DNA of 64,000 bases from Rhizophagus clarus (lineage: Eukaryota; Glomeromycota; Glomeromycetes; Glomerales; Glomeraceae), in NCBI GenBank assembly GCA_015698045.1, contig BLAL01000180.1, positions 124,001 through 188,000 of the forward strand. Reading direction: 5' to 3'. The translations under genes and the position numbers were made by a program. Shown one piece after another: positions 24,766 to 36,809 of the stretch. Position 1 is the first letter of the stretch. The number at the start of each line of letters is the position of its first letter. The notes below the pieces were generated by a model. That model had not been told where the DNA came from, searched no databases, and was given only the letters and a program-made list of their open reading frames with translations.

Positions 24766-26223
24766 AATTAAGGAACTCTTCCCTGAAACCGTCATGACTA
24801 TTTTTTATTAAAAAAAAAAATTTTTTTTTTTCCCGTAGGTTGACTGTTAGAAGGCCAACGGTCCCTACACCCTTTCTTCTTTATTTAAAAATACACTTTA
24901 AAGCACTGGACTTGGTTGTCATATGTGCTAAACAAATATTTTCAGGGGTTTTTTTTTGAGTTCTTATATTTCTTTGTCAGTGGTAGCGGTAGCAACGAAG
25001 TAACTGAGATAATACATTTGGAAAGAAACTATACTATGGATTAAGGCTAGGTGGAATACAACTAAGATAATACTCGACCTATGACTTATCTATTAGATAA
25101 GTTTTCGACTCAACCTACACTTTTATTTTTTCTTGCTCTTTTTTTTAGGACGTTTTTGAGAAAAAATACTTTTTGGTTTACCCCATCTAATGATCAGCCT
25201 GTCACATAACCAAACATAAGGGCTTTTTTGTTTGGTTTAATTATAGAATGATCTGCAACCTAACATTTGGAATTTTCTGATTCGTCAGATACTACTTGGG
25301 TATGACTTGCTCTAGTCTCTTTGAGTCTATGATTCGCTCTGTACTTAGTAGAGTACACAAGTTACGCAGTTTCATTCTTTATCAGAATATTACTACAGAA
25401 CTTTTAGATGCATCTCTACCTTGAGTAGTGTAGACGGATAATTCACTTGATACCATGGTGACTTTATATTGATGGAAAAATGTCCCTATGGTACTAGTTG
25501 TCTTTAAAAGTCAAGACTGGTTCCAGACTTCTTACATCTTCTGGTAACAGAGAATGGCTAATTATACATTACAATCCTTTGAAACATTTCTAGGTTTATT
25601 TACAATTAAATTTCTTTTTTTTTACAATCCCTAGAAATTTTTTGTTTTTTTTTTTTTTTTGTAATTTGTTTTTGTTTTTATTTTTTTATTTTACTTTACC
25701 AGGCTTTTGCATTGTGGCACCTTTTTTTTTGGAAAAGGTTTCTGAGTACTTTTTGAGTCTCAGCTGCATATCTTTTTTTCCTAACCTAGTCATTATAATT
25801 TTTAACAACCATAGTTACAGTTGAATTATTACATTTTTTTGATGATGATGGTGTTGGTGATGATAGGTTGTTACAATTTTTCTTCCTTAATAGAAAATTA
25901 GGATTTAAGATCCAGCATAGTCTACTCGATGAAGCTTCTTCGGAAGAGGTGAGGTGCTTTAATGCACAGGACTGTAAGGGGATTTTACATGCGTTGTATC
26001 TATACAGCGGGGTTTGTAGAGGACGTGGTAAATGTTAATTGGGTCATCTGTTGGGAGCTAGTATCATAGTTTAGCTTTATCATATTCGTAGTTGGTTATG
26101 GATATACAGCTAAAACTTTACTGCAGACTAACTTGTTTAAGTATTCGTTGTAAATCTCTTTGTATTTTTCTTCATCTTGTTAATAAAAATAAAAATAAAA
26201 ATAAAAAAAAAATAAAAATAAAA
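24766..26223 (+). mobile_element. 5'-truncated LINE-family insertion with 19-bp target duplication
   Basis: The segment lies between exact 19-bp direct repeats (ATACATCTATATTTTTTTT) at 24,747-24,765 and 26,224-26,242. It ends in a TAAAAA-repeat tail (26,181-26,223). This is a target-primed retrotransposition signature. The last 370 bp before the tail (25,845-26,180) resemble the 3'UTR of the ORF1-bearing element at 14,781. The upstream 1 kb is relatively GC-rich and may be decayed LINE coding sequence; I could not read an intact frame in it. Confidence 0.78.
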
Positions 26224-26449
26224 ATACATCTATATTTTTTTTTTTATTCTTTTGTTAGAAATAAATACAATGGTTTCAGAACTCGTATTACCACACTATT
26301 AACCTCTATGATAAGACAGCTAATGACTAAAAAATCATCAATATGCTATCACTTGATAAAATACTTAAGATACAGTAACGTCTCCCTTATAGGACAACGA
26401 CCCTTTGTTAAAATATGCAGCTGTACTGTACATACTAATTCATCATAGT

Positions 26450-27240
26450 GCAGTCCCATTTAAGAGAGAATAACACATACTATGCCTCTCAGTCTGCTTA
26501 GAAGCACCTCACGCAAACCCATTCTTTCAAAATTAACCAATAAAAAATTTGTGTAATAAAAAATAAACAAAAAGAAAATACAAACAAAACCTTCAGGATA
26601 AACTAAAAGAAAAAACACCTTATACTTCTGAAATAAAATAGCTTAAAAATAGGCAGAGCAAAACATAACTGCAACTGCACTATGTTACATAAAAGAAGGA
26701 CTACGCTATTAATAAAACCCAGTGGGAAAAAATTAAAAGCTTTGATAATATTCTAAAATATATTTTACGTCAAAAAGTCCTAGTAAGTGCTATAATTAGA
26801 ACTTATTTCTTGTTACTTGGATGACACTCTCTACTTGTTTTCTATATACTTATTGAACAGTAAAAACTTCTATAGACATTTTGGTCTTTGAACCTATTAT
26901 CAGCACCTCTTTTATAATGTCCATAAGCAAAGAGTCCTCAGCTTCCATCTGTTTTTTACCGTTCTTATTTCTAAAAATTGTTTTTTCAAGTAGCTAAATA
27001 AATATGTAAACAAAAAAGATGTTTTCTATACTTTGTTTACTGTTTTTTAACTATTTTTCAAAATTATTTTTGAAAATTTTTTTTTCTGAAAAATAGGTGC
27101 AACGATCAACAGGAAGAGTTTTTTCATATATACATCTATATTATATAATAGGATCTTGAATAATAGTAATATAACTTATACAGTGTGTTAAGAAAATAAT
27201 TGCACAAATAAAAACCTCAATATCTTCACAACTAAAAATG
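26450..27240. other. AT-rich spacer, nothing recognised
   Basis: No readable exon or repeat boundary on either strand beyond short low-complexity runs. Confidence 0.4.
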
Positions 27241-27329
27241 TTAGGCAGCTGAAATTTTATTTATAAAAAGTTCATAATATACTTTATTAAATATTAAAAT
27301 TTTAATTAAATTTCTTAACATCATTAAAG

Positions 27330-28500
27330 ATGCATGTCGTAAATAAAGAATTTCGACATGTCGAAAATGTCGAAAAAAAATAAACAATTTGTCAATGCAA
27401 ATCAAAATGGCAAAAAGCTGAAATAAATTCGTCAAGTCGAAATTGGCAAAATTGTCGAAATAATGATTGGCTGCAGATCATCATTTTTTTGTGATGTAAT
27501 GATGTGGCTGGCAAAATTGAATATAAATAAACACATCATAAAATCAAAAAAAAATATTTTTCTTCTTGATTTCACACGAAATATTATCAAGTATTTCTTT
27601 GTTTGAATATGTCGAAAACACCTTCCGCTATTCTCAATTCAAAGATTCGTGGAAAAAAAGCTTTTTTACCTAACGATGTTGAAAATTCAGTTTCAACAGC
27701 ACTTTCATATATTTGGACAGTAACAAATAAAAAAATTGATTCGTGTATTTTCGAACAAGATAAAGTGAGAATAATATTTAAGAAGAATGAAGGTCGTACG
27801 TATATTGACTTACAAGAGTTGTCATCAAGTTTTACGTTCATCAATAAGGTATAAGATTTCCTTGTTTTTGGACAACTTTGTCCACTTTTTCCTTTTGGAT
27901 AATTTTGTCCACTTTTTTATCGGGTTTGGTCACTTTTTACAGGTTTGGACAATTTTGTCCAATTTTTTTCGTTCTTGGTCATTCATTTTTTTTCATTTCT
28001 GGACAATTTTGTCCACTTTTTTTTTATTTTTGGACAATTTTGTCCACTTTTTTTTTTTATTTGGGACAATTTTGTCCACTTTTTTTTTTATTTTTGGACA
28101 ATTTTGTCCACTTTTTTGTCGGGTTTGGTCACTTTTCTATGGGACAATTTTAACAATTCGACAATTCTAAAAATTTTGACATGTCGAAATTAATTTCGTA
28201 CAGTTTGTATATTTCGACAATTTTGTCAATTCGACAATTCTAAAAATTTTGACATGTCGAAATTAATTTCGTACAGTTTGTACATTTCGACAATTTCGTC
28301 AATTCAACAATTCTAAAAATTTCGACATGTCGAAATTAATTTCGTACAGTTTGTACATTTCGACAATTTTGTTAATTCGACATGTCAAAATTATTTCGAC
28401 AATTCCGACTATTTCGACATTTCAATAATTTCTACATGTCGAAATTATTTTGGCATTTCGGCATTTCGACAGATTTTAATTTTGACATTTCGGCATTGAC
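27330..28500. repeat. Palindrome-rich repeat pair flanking an orphan exon
   Basis: The perfect 16-bp palindrome TTTCGACATGTCGAAA lies at about 27,353-27,368 on the left and recurs in diverged form four or more times on the right (28,175-28,450). On the right it sits in a tandem of about 70-bp units containing TCGAAATTAATTTCGTACAG. Between them, 27,868-28,150 is a second tandem array whose core TGGACAATTTTGTCCA is itself palindromic around a central TT. This layout (palindromic repeats at both ends, one ORF inside) resembles the subterminal regions of the TIR elements elsewhere in the window, but I could not define termini. Confidence 0.65.
27609..27854 (+). CDS. Orphan small gene or first exon
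   Basis: An ATG at 27,609 opens a frame of balanced composition, starting MSKTPSAILNSKIRGKKAFL and ending SSSFTFINK. The end coincides with AAG|GTATAAG, a plausible splice donor at 27,849; reading through gives one Val and a TAA, so an 81-aa protein or an 81-codon first exon. A TATAAATA-like box at about 27,520-27,527 and a T/C-rich stretch precede the start, which supports a real gene. No matching downstream exon was found in the repeat arrays that follow, so the gene may be truncated by them. Family and function not recognised. Confidence 0.45.
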   Translation: MSKTPSAILNSKIRGKKAFLPNDVENSVSTALSYIWTVTNKKIDSCIFEQDKVRIIFKKNEGRTYIDLQELSSSFTFINKV

Positions 28501-28599
28501 CTTTACCATTTCGGCTGGTAACTTTAGTTGTAATAGAGCAAAAATTGTATGTATTATAAAAAAACATTCCTTTACAACATATTTAAAACAATTTTGATG

Positions 28600-29430
28600 C
28601 AATTTGAATCATTGATTATTGAGAAAATAAATGTAAAGGATAATATAAAATTGAAATTAGTTTTGTAATGATTTAATTTAGTTTTCTTTGTAACTAATAA
28701 TTAAATCACATAAAATTAACTTATTTTTATTAGGAAACATCAATTCTATAAATAAGAAAAATTTGGTTTTAATTTGGATTTTAGTTAATGAGAAATTAAG
28801 CAAATAATGTATGCACATAATGATTTGCCAATTCTAACCTATTCAAATTGATATTTATCAGACCATTAATTTTCTTAGATTCATAATATTTTAAAGAATT
28901 TTTTTTTCTTATATCATTTATAAGGATCTATTGTATGCTAATATTAATTATTTTTATGTATTTTTTAATTTAACCAGTATCATTTAACCAATAATGTTAA
29001 TTAATTAAAATTTAGGCATTTAATTAATGTTAATTATACTTTATTTCTTATTAAAAGAAAATTAACAAATTTACAATGAAATTTTTTTCTAAATATATTA
29101 AATAGAAGGTAAATAATGTGTATTACATTATTTATTTTATAAATAAATGCATTATCCCACTATTTTTTTATTTAATCTATTTTATATTATATCACGTAAC
29201 TATTTTTTTAACACATTGTATATAGGTTTGTGTAAAGTTTATAATAGATACAGTATATGTGAATTTATTTTTAATTTTGATAAATGTAAATTACAATTAT
29301 AGTTATATAGATATATATATTAAGATCATTATTTATTAATTTTTTTTCATTAAATTTTTTTTTTATTTATTTTTTTACTTTTTTTTAGTATTTTATACCA
29401 AATAATGTTAAAATATCATTGATTTCATTA
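28600..29430. other. AT-rich spacer, nothing recognised
   Basis: About 830 bp of A/T-dominated sequence without a supportable exon, RNA gene or repeat. Confidence 0.4.
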
Positions 29431-29434
29431 GCTT

Positions 29435-29905
29435 TATATTTGCACATTAGAGTTAATTCTATCTGCATAGCATTTATTTACTATTTATATCTCATCTAGC
29501 ATTCCTATAAAAATAAAAGTAGGAAGTTTTTTAAAGAAAATAATAATAATGTCTCTTTCAACCTTCTTTTACCTAATTTCCAAAAGTCTGGTTGTATTTT
29601 TCATCTAGTAATACTACAAAAAAAAAAAAAAAAGTTAATAATTTAATTAGTTAAAAAAAGAATAATAAAAAACACCTCTTTTACTCTTCTTTACTTTAAT
29701 TCCAAAAGTCTGGTCATACTTTTCATCTGGTAACACTACAAAAAAGAAAATAATAAAAAAATTTTTAGATCAAATATTTAGATTATCTGATTAGATTGGT
29801 AAGTCACATGATCCTGCCTTTATACTAAATAATTTATTATAATGTTAATGAATTTTTTATAACAAAGATCTGATTGGCCTGAACATTTATTTTGTTATAT
29901 CAAAG
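29435..29905 (-). repeat. Dispersed microexon-array repeat, copy 2
   Basis: Same family as copy 1 (about 1505-2240, opposite orientation) with about three internal units instead of four. Both unique ends align with copy 1: the ATTTGCACATTAGAGTTAAT end at 29,440 and the TTATAACAAAGATCTGATTG end at about 29,857. The copies differ in the number of internal cassettes. Confidence 0.7.
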
Positions 29906-32082
29906 GATGAAAATTTAAAATATACATTTTTTTATTAATCATATTATCATCAGGAAATTTTATAGTGCAAAAAGTTGCGCAAGATTACGCATCGTAATAT
30001 TTCGTAAGTTTCCAGACCCGCCGCAAGTTTGCGAAAGAGTAATATTTCGTAACTTTTTAAAATATTTTGAAATATAATGATATGCAAAGTTTCGTAATTT
30101 TACGGTTCGTAATATTCCGTAATTTTACGCATTCACAATATTTCGTAATTTTACATAATATTTCGTAAGTTTCCAGACCCGCCGCAAGTTTGTGTAAGCG
30201 TAATATTTTGTAACTTTTTAAAATATTTCGAAATATTACAATATGCGTAATTTTACGGTTCGTAATATTGTGTAATTTTATTGCGTAATATTTCGCAACT
30301 TTTTAAAATATTTTGATGATTCGTAATTTTACATAAATATTTTGTAATGTTTCAAAATTCATTTTTGTACTATAAGTTTATATAATGTATATTTTATTAA
30401 ATATAATATGAATTAAATTATAAAAAATTACAAGTATTTATTACTATATACAGAATATATAAAAGTAAAAAAAGAAAGAGTAACAATACAATTAGATGTA
30501 AAAAGAAGAGAAACAGCTATAGTAACGTTGGTATTAGATATAAAGATAAAAGAAATATTGTTAGTATTGTTAGTGTTGTTAATATTAGAGTAAAAAGAGT
30601 TAAAGAAACAGTAGAAACATGGATATTATCGTTAGTATTAAAGTACAAGTAAAAGAAAAAAAGGAAACGTAGATAGTATTGTTAGTATTACGATATAAAG
30701 TAACAATTAGGATAAAAAACGCGTTAGTATTAAAACAATTAGTATTGATAAACAAATATTTCTATACCTGCAAAGAATAAACTAAAAATAAAAGAAAGAG
30801 AAAAAATAAACATGTTGTTGGTATTAAGTAAAAGGAGTAAAAAAAACATAATTAGTATTGTTAGTATCGTTAGTATTGAAGTAAAAGTAAAAAGAAATAA
30901 AGGAAATATGGATATTATTGTTAGTATTATGACACAAAGTAACAGAGGTAAAAAGAAAACGAAAATAATTAGTATTAATAAACAAATATTTCTATACCTG
31001 CAAAGAATAAACTAAAAATAAAAGAAAGGGGAGACAAAATAAAAAATAAACATGTTGTTAGTATTAAGTAAAAGGAGTAAAAAAAACATAATTAGTATTA
31101 TTAGTATCGATCGTTAGTATTAAAGTACAAGTAAAAAGAAATAAAGGAAACATGTATATTATTGTCAGTATTACGATACAAAGTAAAAAAGAAGTAAAAA
31201 ATAATGAAATAATTATTATTAATAAACAAATATTTCTATACCTGCAAAGCAATAAATTATGAAATATATGTAAATATTCTGTATATAATTAAAAAATATT
31301 GAACAAAAGGATAAAGAAATAATAAAAAGAAGAGAAAAATATTGAACAAAAAAATAAAGAAATAAAGAGACAAAAAATAAATAGGTCAAAAAACGCGTGC
31401 AGATTAAATCACATGCAAGGATCAGCCTAATTTTGATTGGCCAGAAAATACGATACTGTATGCACAATCATATCATGCAGATTAATTATCAACAACGCGG
31501 GCGTGATATAAATAAATCGTGACTGAAACTTGTGTTTAATTTGTGTTTAATTTGTGTTGATAATTTTGGTAAAAAATTATTAATTTTGGCCAAATTTCGT
31601 TAAATTTGTTAAATTTGTGTTGAATTTGTGTTGAATTTGTGTTGCGTAATTTTTTATTTATCACAAGGGGATGATATTTAGTAATTGCATGTACGATGTA
31701 CAAGATTTTTTTTATGATTTTTTTACGCAAAATATTTAATCAGAATATAATTATTTTTAATTAAATTGATTAAAAAAAATTAATTTTTTTAAGAAATGTA
31801 TGTGAAATATTTAAAATTCAATAGAATGTGCTAATTATAAATTGTTTTATTTTTAAATATGATATATTGATATTTATATTTAAAACAATTAAACATGTAC
31901 ATGATTTAATTAATATGTTTAATGATGAAAAGTGTAATAAATTAAATTTTAATTGAAACGAGAAATAAAATCAAACCAAAGAGGTATTGTTCAAATTTTA
32001 TTTAAAGTGACATTTTACGACTTTCTTTCAAATTTTTACTCATTCCAAAATCAAATTATAAAAATCAAATCTAAACTAATAA

Positions 32083-32720
32083 TGCCTCGCCACACACGTT
32101 CACGTCGTTCCCACTATAACGTCCATTGGAACTGGGCTATGATGGACGAACTTGTTGACATACGCCGAGATAGAAACCGCGTCTACCACAATATTAATGG
32201 TAAAAGCTGCTATGATTTTTGGGACTCTGTTGCCAATAGGTTCATATGACTAATATCTATAATTTCTTTAAGAAAGAATTTAAATTCAAATTAACCAATC
32301 CATTTAATTGAATCAGAATAAATAGAATATTTCAGACGAGAGTTTCTGGGCAACAGTGCAGCCAAAAGTGGAGGAACCTCGTCAGGGATTACCATGTAAG
32401 TAAATAAATAAAATTACATTCATATAAATTAAATGTATTTATCGAATATTCAAACTGATTTTGATATTTAGAACTATGTCCTTTATCATAATGGTAACCC
32501 TGGGCGGCAGATGTGAACGCGTACCGGCCAAAGATATTATTGCGAATTTAGAACGAGATTTTGGGAGAGGCCGGGTAATTATACTATAATAAAATTTATA
32601 ATTAATATTTACGTTCATGTTTTAAATTTGATAAATTTGATCAATTTTAGTCACGCGTGATGATTGTAGGAGAAGGAGAAACTTACCTACGTATCGTAGA
32701 AGATAATTATTTTTATTTTT
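32083..32720 (+). pseudogene. Myb/SANT (trihelix)-like DNA-binding protein with a premature TGA
   Basis: Exons with in-frame GT-AG introns: about 32,083-32,239 (MPRHTRSRRSHYNVHWNWAM through FWDSVANR), 32,324-32,394 (IFQTRVSGQQCSQKWRNLV, then RDYH), 32,472-32,575 and 32,651-32,707. The spaced tryptophans (HWNW, FWDS, KWRNL) and basic residues are those of trihelix/Myb-SANT-like domains. Exon 3 reads NYVLYHNGNPGRQM, then TGA, then continues in frame with TRTGQRYYCEFRTRFWERP, so the TGA (about 32,513-32,515) interrupts a longer protein; a CGA-to-TGA transition at a CpG would explain it. Either the product is cut to about 93 aa or the gene is dead. It resembles the trihelix gene inside the CACTA element at 52,438 in domain and exon layout. 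Confidence 0.65.
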
Positions 32721-32865
32721 TTATTTATTAAGTGAGTAGCTAGGCCCAGTCCGTACCAAATATCAGCTGGAGACTCACGTTTTTTTTGGGCTGTGACTGA
32801 TACTGACGTCTACGTCATACAGCCTGGGTACTATTTTATAAAATAGTAGCGAACAAGTATCAAAT
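32700..32865 (+). repeat. Hairpin-ended dispersed repeat, copy 1
   Basis: About 150 bp similar to 62,735-62,885. Shared blocks are TACTGACGTC, CAGCCTGGGTACT or CAATCTGGGTACT, a hairpin, then GTAGCGAAC or GTAGCAAAC. Here the hairpin is the perfect 20-bp palindrome TACTATTTTATAAAATAGTA. In the other copy the stem is TACTAG/CTAGTA with a 5-nt loop. The stem is kept although its sequence differs, which suggests a structured end of a mobile element. Confidence 0.55.
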
Positions 32866-33094
32866 GTGTATTTTTTTATTAAGTTATAATAAAAATTAGA
32901 ATTTACTTTAATTTTAACATAAAAATTGTAAATGATAAAAAATTCGTAAATAAAAATAAATTTGTTTTCCCAAACTTAAAAAAAAGGTGTTTATATAAAA
33001 GAAAAGGTGTTTATATTATTTTTGATTATTCAATAGTATTACATACCCCTTGTATACGTTCTACTGCATACGCAGCTTTAACGATCGAATAGTA

Positions 33095-33640
33095 ATATTA
33101 AATTTTTGAAATATTTTAACCGTAATATTACGCAGGTTTACAGTCTCGTAAATTTTCAAAATATTTTAACCGTAATATTACGCAGGTTTACAATCTTGTA
33201 AATTTTCGAAATATTTTAACCGTAATATTATGCAGGTTTACAATCTCGTAAATTTTTGAAATATTTTAACTGTAATATTACGCAGGTTTACAGTCTCGTA
33301 AATTTTTGAAATATTTCAACCGTAATATTACGCAGGTTTACAGTTTCGTAAATTTGCAGAATATTTCAACCGTAATATTACGCAAGTTTACAGTTTCGTA
33401 AATTTTTGAAATATTTCAACCGTAATATTACGCAGGTTTACAGTCTTGTAAATTTTTGAAATATTTTGACCGTAATATTGCGTAAATCTTACGATATTGA
33501 AAACTTGCGTAATATTTTGACCATAATATTGCGTAAATCTTACGATATTGAAAACTTGCATAATATTTTGACCGTAATATCACATAAATCTTACGAAATT
33601 GTAAACTTATGTAATATTTCGAAATTTTTCAAAATATTAT
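33095..33640. repeat. 60-bp minisatellite with CGTAATATTACG palindromes
   Basis: About nine head-to-tail 60-bp units of the form CCGTAATATTACGCAGGTTT followed by ACAGTCTCGTAAATTTTTGAAATATTTTAA-like sequence. CGTAATATTACG is a perfect palindrome. Related but less regular units lie inside the opposite end of the same transposon (29,980-30,340). Confidence 0.88.
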
Positions 33641-33713
33641 GCCATAAACTTTCGTAAACTTACAAAATCGTAAACTTACGCAATTTTTCGTCCTATAAAA
33701 TTTCCTGATGATA

Positions 33714-34440
33714 TATTTTACAAAATTTTTTTTAACTAAGATGTAAGTTTGCATAGTATTACTATGAAAAAAAAAGTTGTGTAAAGTTAATAGTAAATGC
33801 ATACTGATCATTTATGATTTATATTAATATTATTTAAGGTCCTTGTAAAATTATAATTGTAATTTATATTTACCAAAATTAGTATTTTTTAAAAATAAAT
33901 CTATATATATCTATTATAAACCCTATATAAATATAATATATAAGTTACATTGCAGAAACCCGTAATTTGCTACTAAAAAGTTACTTAATTGCCAACATTT
34001 TATGTCAGGTTTAGATCGATCACGTGATGACAAGTTTTGCGACGATTTTGTGAAAAAACTAAATGAATTTGTGTAATAAATATTTTTGAATTTGTAACAA
34101 ATTTTAATATTAATCTTAAAAAAATAGTGAACAGTTCGCAAAATAATAAATTGAGATATTTATTTAATGTATTGAATAACAATTGACAATAATTATTATT
34201 TTTATTAACTAAAAATTTTGTAAATATTTTATTATGAATGAACATTTTATATATAATACAAACACCATTGTAATGAAATTACTATTATAATAAACCCTTC
34301 CATATTGTAAATATTAATATGTCATTATTATAAATACCATATTGTAATAAAATTATTATTGCAATTATAAAAATAATTGATTAATAAATTTTTAAATTAA
34401 AAATATAAATATAGAATTCTAATCTTATAATCATAAATTA
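33714..34440. other. AT-rich spacer, nothing recognised
   Basis: No convincing exon on either strand. Short open frames here have the residue content expected from AT-rich noise. Confidence 0.4.
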
Positions 34441-34449
34441 CTAGCCATT

Positions 34450-36140
34450 TTGAGATTGAACGGCTATATTTTTTGTTATTTTATCTAACAATTTTATTAT
34501 CTCAGTATTTCTTGATTTGTTGTTAATTATGATCATCTTTTGGACGAATCTTTGCAAAGTACATAAAGAGTTTTGCGCCCTTAACTCAGTCATATTTGTT
34601 GCATTTAACTATCTTTATAAAATATTGACCATATGAGATTTATTCATGAATGAAATCACTTCACTTTCCATCAAAGGGCAATTTGTATCTATATTTTACT
34701 GTAAATGAAAAAGTAAATGGAAAGGAATTACTAAAGTATAAAAGAGATAATGAAGTTAAAAATAAGATAGTTAACCTAATAACCCTGTTTGCTTTGAATT
34801 CATTTATTAAACCTTCCATACTATCCAAAACTGTCTGTTTAATGTCCGTAACTAGTTTACTCCTTCGACCAAATTAAAGTCGCAGTTGAAGATTGTTCGT
34901 ATCATGATTTTTTTGAAGAATTAAAGTGTCTTTTTCTTCAGGTATGAAATCCCAAGAAATGTGTATTTGAAGATTTGTGATTCACTTTTATCTGTATTAT
35001 GTAATTATTTGATAGTTAGTAAAAAATAAATAAAAACTTATAATTTTTAAGTTACCTTGTTTTCTTGCTTTGGAATATATGGAGTAGCAGTTGGCAGTGA
35101 TGATAAACTGAAGTTAAAAGATGCAAAGTTGAACTTGTCTGCAACTGGTGTCTGTATAGATAGATACATATTGTATGCGAATAGTAAAACACTGGGGTTT
35201 GGGCATAGCCATGAATATATTTGATGAATATTATCCATCTCGTGAAAAGACGTAATAGCATCATCTGATCTTAGAGAGGCATTACTTGAATGAAAAATAT
35301 TGAATGGATGCGATGTCCAAATGAAAAATATCATCACTCGCTAGGTTGTTCAACCATGAAGAAAAACTGATATTCGAATGTGAAGTATTGATAGGAGTGG
35401 CATTCATACTTGGTGTATTGTAAATAATTGAATGTGAGGCATTTTTAATAAGAGCGGTATTCAAATGTGAAAATGAAGTGGTGTTGATAAAAGGAGTAAC
35501 ATTTGACTGTGGATGTCATGGATGTGAAGTATTGTCATTCTCCAATTGAGAATCAACATCAGAATAGTTATCCAATGTGTAATTACGAAGTGTGTTGATG
35601 TTTTTAATGCTTGTTATTGGTGTAAGAGGTTTGCACCTGAAATTTATACTATTATTTTCGCTAACTTGACTTTTGTCTAAAGAGGTGAAGATGAAAAATA
35701 AATTATGTGATCATATAGAAGTGACGAAAAATTTAAGTGAAAGTTACCTTGTGAAAGATTGTCATCACTTGTTTCTAAAAGTTCATTAATTGAAACAGGG
35801 ATTCTTTTTTGTAAGATCATTGCTTGTTTTCAAATTTCATCAGTGTTTGGAATGAAATCTTCAGTATTTGAAATTTTGCTGGTAAAAGTTAAAGGAGCAA
35901 TATTCTCCTTTTTTTTAACCTCATTTTTGGTAGAGGACTTTGAGGCTACTTCCAGACCATTATTTTAAATTAAAACATCAACATCAATAAAATCAGTTTC
36001 ATCAACAAGGATTTATTTCTTTCAATCTCGTTTTTTGTAAAAGGCTCTGAAGCTACTTCTGGTCTGTTATTTTTTTCATCAACATCAACAATATCAGTTT
36101 TACCAATAAGAATATTTCTCTTTCAACCCTATTTGGAAGG
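34450..36140 (-). pseudogene. Decayed minus-strand orphan gene
   Basis: Coding-like stretches follow one another on the minus strand, broken by stops and shifts. In gene order: KRIPVSINELLETSDDN (near 35,800), ENNSINFRCKPLTPITSIKN (near 35,640), NTLRNYTLDNYSD, NVTPFINTTSFSHLNTALI, SMNATPINTSHSNISFSSWL (near 35,390), SNASLRSDDAITSFHEMDN (near 35,260), SWLCPNPSVLLFAYNMYLSI, and a last part around TDIKQTVLDSMEGLINEFKA (near 34,830). A GTAACTT donor at about 35,052 suggests an intron. Asn/Ser-rich; no domain recognised. Confidence 0.45.
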
Positions 36141-36500
36141 AGTTTTTGTGACCGATATTTGACTTTTTACAGTTTTTTTTAAAAGTCATGTTAAAAAAAG
36201 AAAGTTTATCGAATGATGATTTTTTTCCTCTCTTAAATAAATGATTAATTAGACTTTTATGGCGATGATCAGGTAATCAGAACAAGTAATATAGACTTAT
36301 ACAGTTATACAGTATTACTGTAGAACAAACACGAATAAATTAAACTTTTAAAACAAAATAGACTTATACTGTAGAACAAACACAAATAAATTAGACTACT
36401 GTAAAACAAACGTGAATACAAATTAGTTAGATTTTTAGAACAACGTGAATACAAATTAAATCTTCACATTTTGATAAATAAAAACATATATTCTCCAGCA

Positions 36501-36796
36501 GGACCCCGAACTATATATAAATAGGTCAGGGGTTGAGTTTGCTTATTGATCATATAAAATTTTTAAAAAGTTGCTTATTTCAGGGGTATTTTTAAAAATT
36601 TCTTATCTACATACCCCTGTATTTAAAAAATCTACTAATTGGATTTTAATGAAATTTATATCATTAGGTTCGTCTTAATGAGACAAATCTAATGGTATAA
36701 ATTTTATATTAATAGCATTAATATTGACCAGGATATCCTAAATTGAAAATTTTACTATACATCATATTTGACCTAAATGAGAGATATTCGGGGTCT
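36501..36796. mobile_element. Short GGACCCCGAA-family TIR element (MITE)
   Basis: 296 bp between direct repeats TTCTCCAGCA (36,491-36,500 and 36,797-36,806). The left end GGACCCCGAACTATATATAA matches the right end of the 23,172-24,378 element in inverted orientation; the right end is the reverse complement of AGACCCCGAA. It carries inner GTTTGCTTATTGATCATATA, also shared with that element. A third partial end occurs at 45,715-45,768. Confidence 0.72.
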
Positions 36797-36809
36797 TTCT
36801 CCAGCATCT

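Larger units (their letters stand above)
29947..33711. mobile_element. 3.8-kb TIR DNA transposon carrying a trihelix gene
   Basis: The ends are inverted repeats: TCATCAGGAAATTTTATAG is shared exactly by both termini, and similarity continues through an AAAAxTTGCGxAAG block. TA flanks both ends, though this is weak evidence in AT-rich DNA. Subterminal arrays of CGTAATATTACG-like palindromes lie just inside each end (29,980-30,340 and 33,095-33,640). The interior contains a 240-bp tandem duplication (30,740-31,240) and a Myb/SANT-like gene (32,083-32,720). No transposase was recognised, so the element is probably mobilised in trans or decayed. Confidence 0.72.

Noticed and set aside
27787-28193. 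Overlapping plus-strand frames with repeated DNFVHFF / GQFCPLFF
   Set aside because: All three frames are open across a tandem repeat of TGGACAATTTTGTCCA and T-runs. Openness comes from the repeat, not from coding selection.
33095-33640. CRISPR-like regular spacing of repeats
   Set aside because: Units are contiguous 60-bp tandem copies without unique spacers, in a eukaryotic context.
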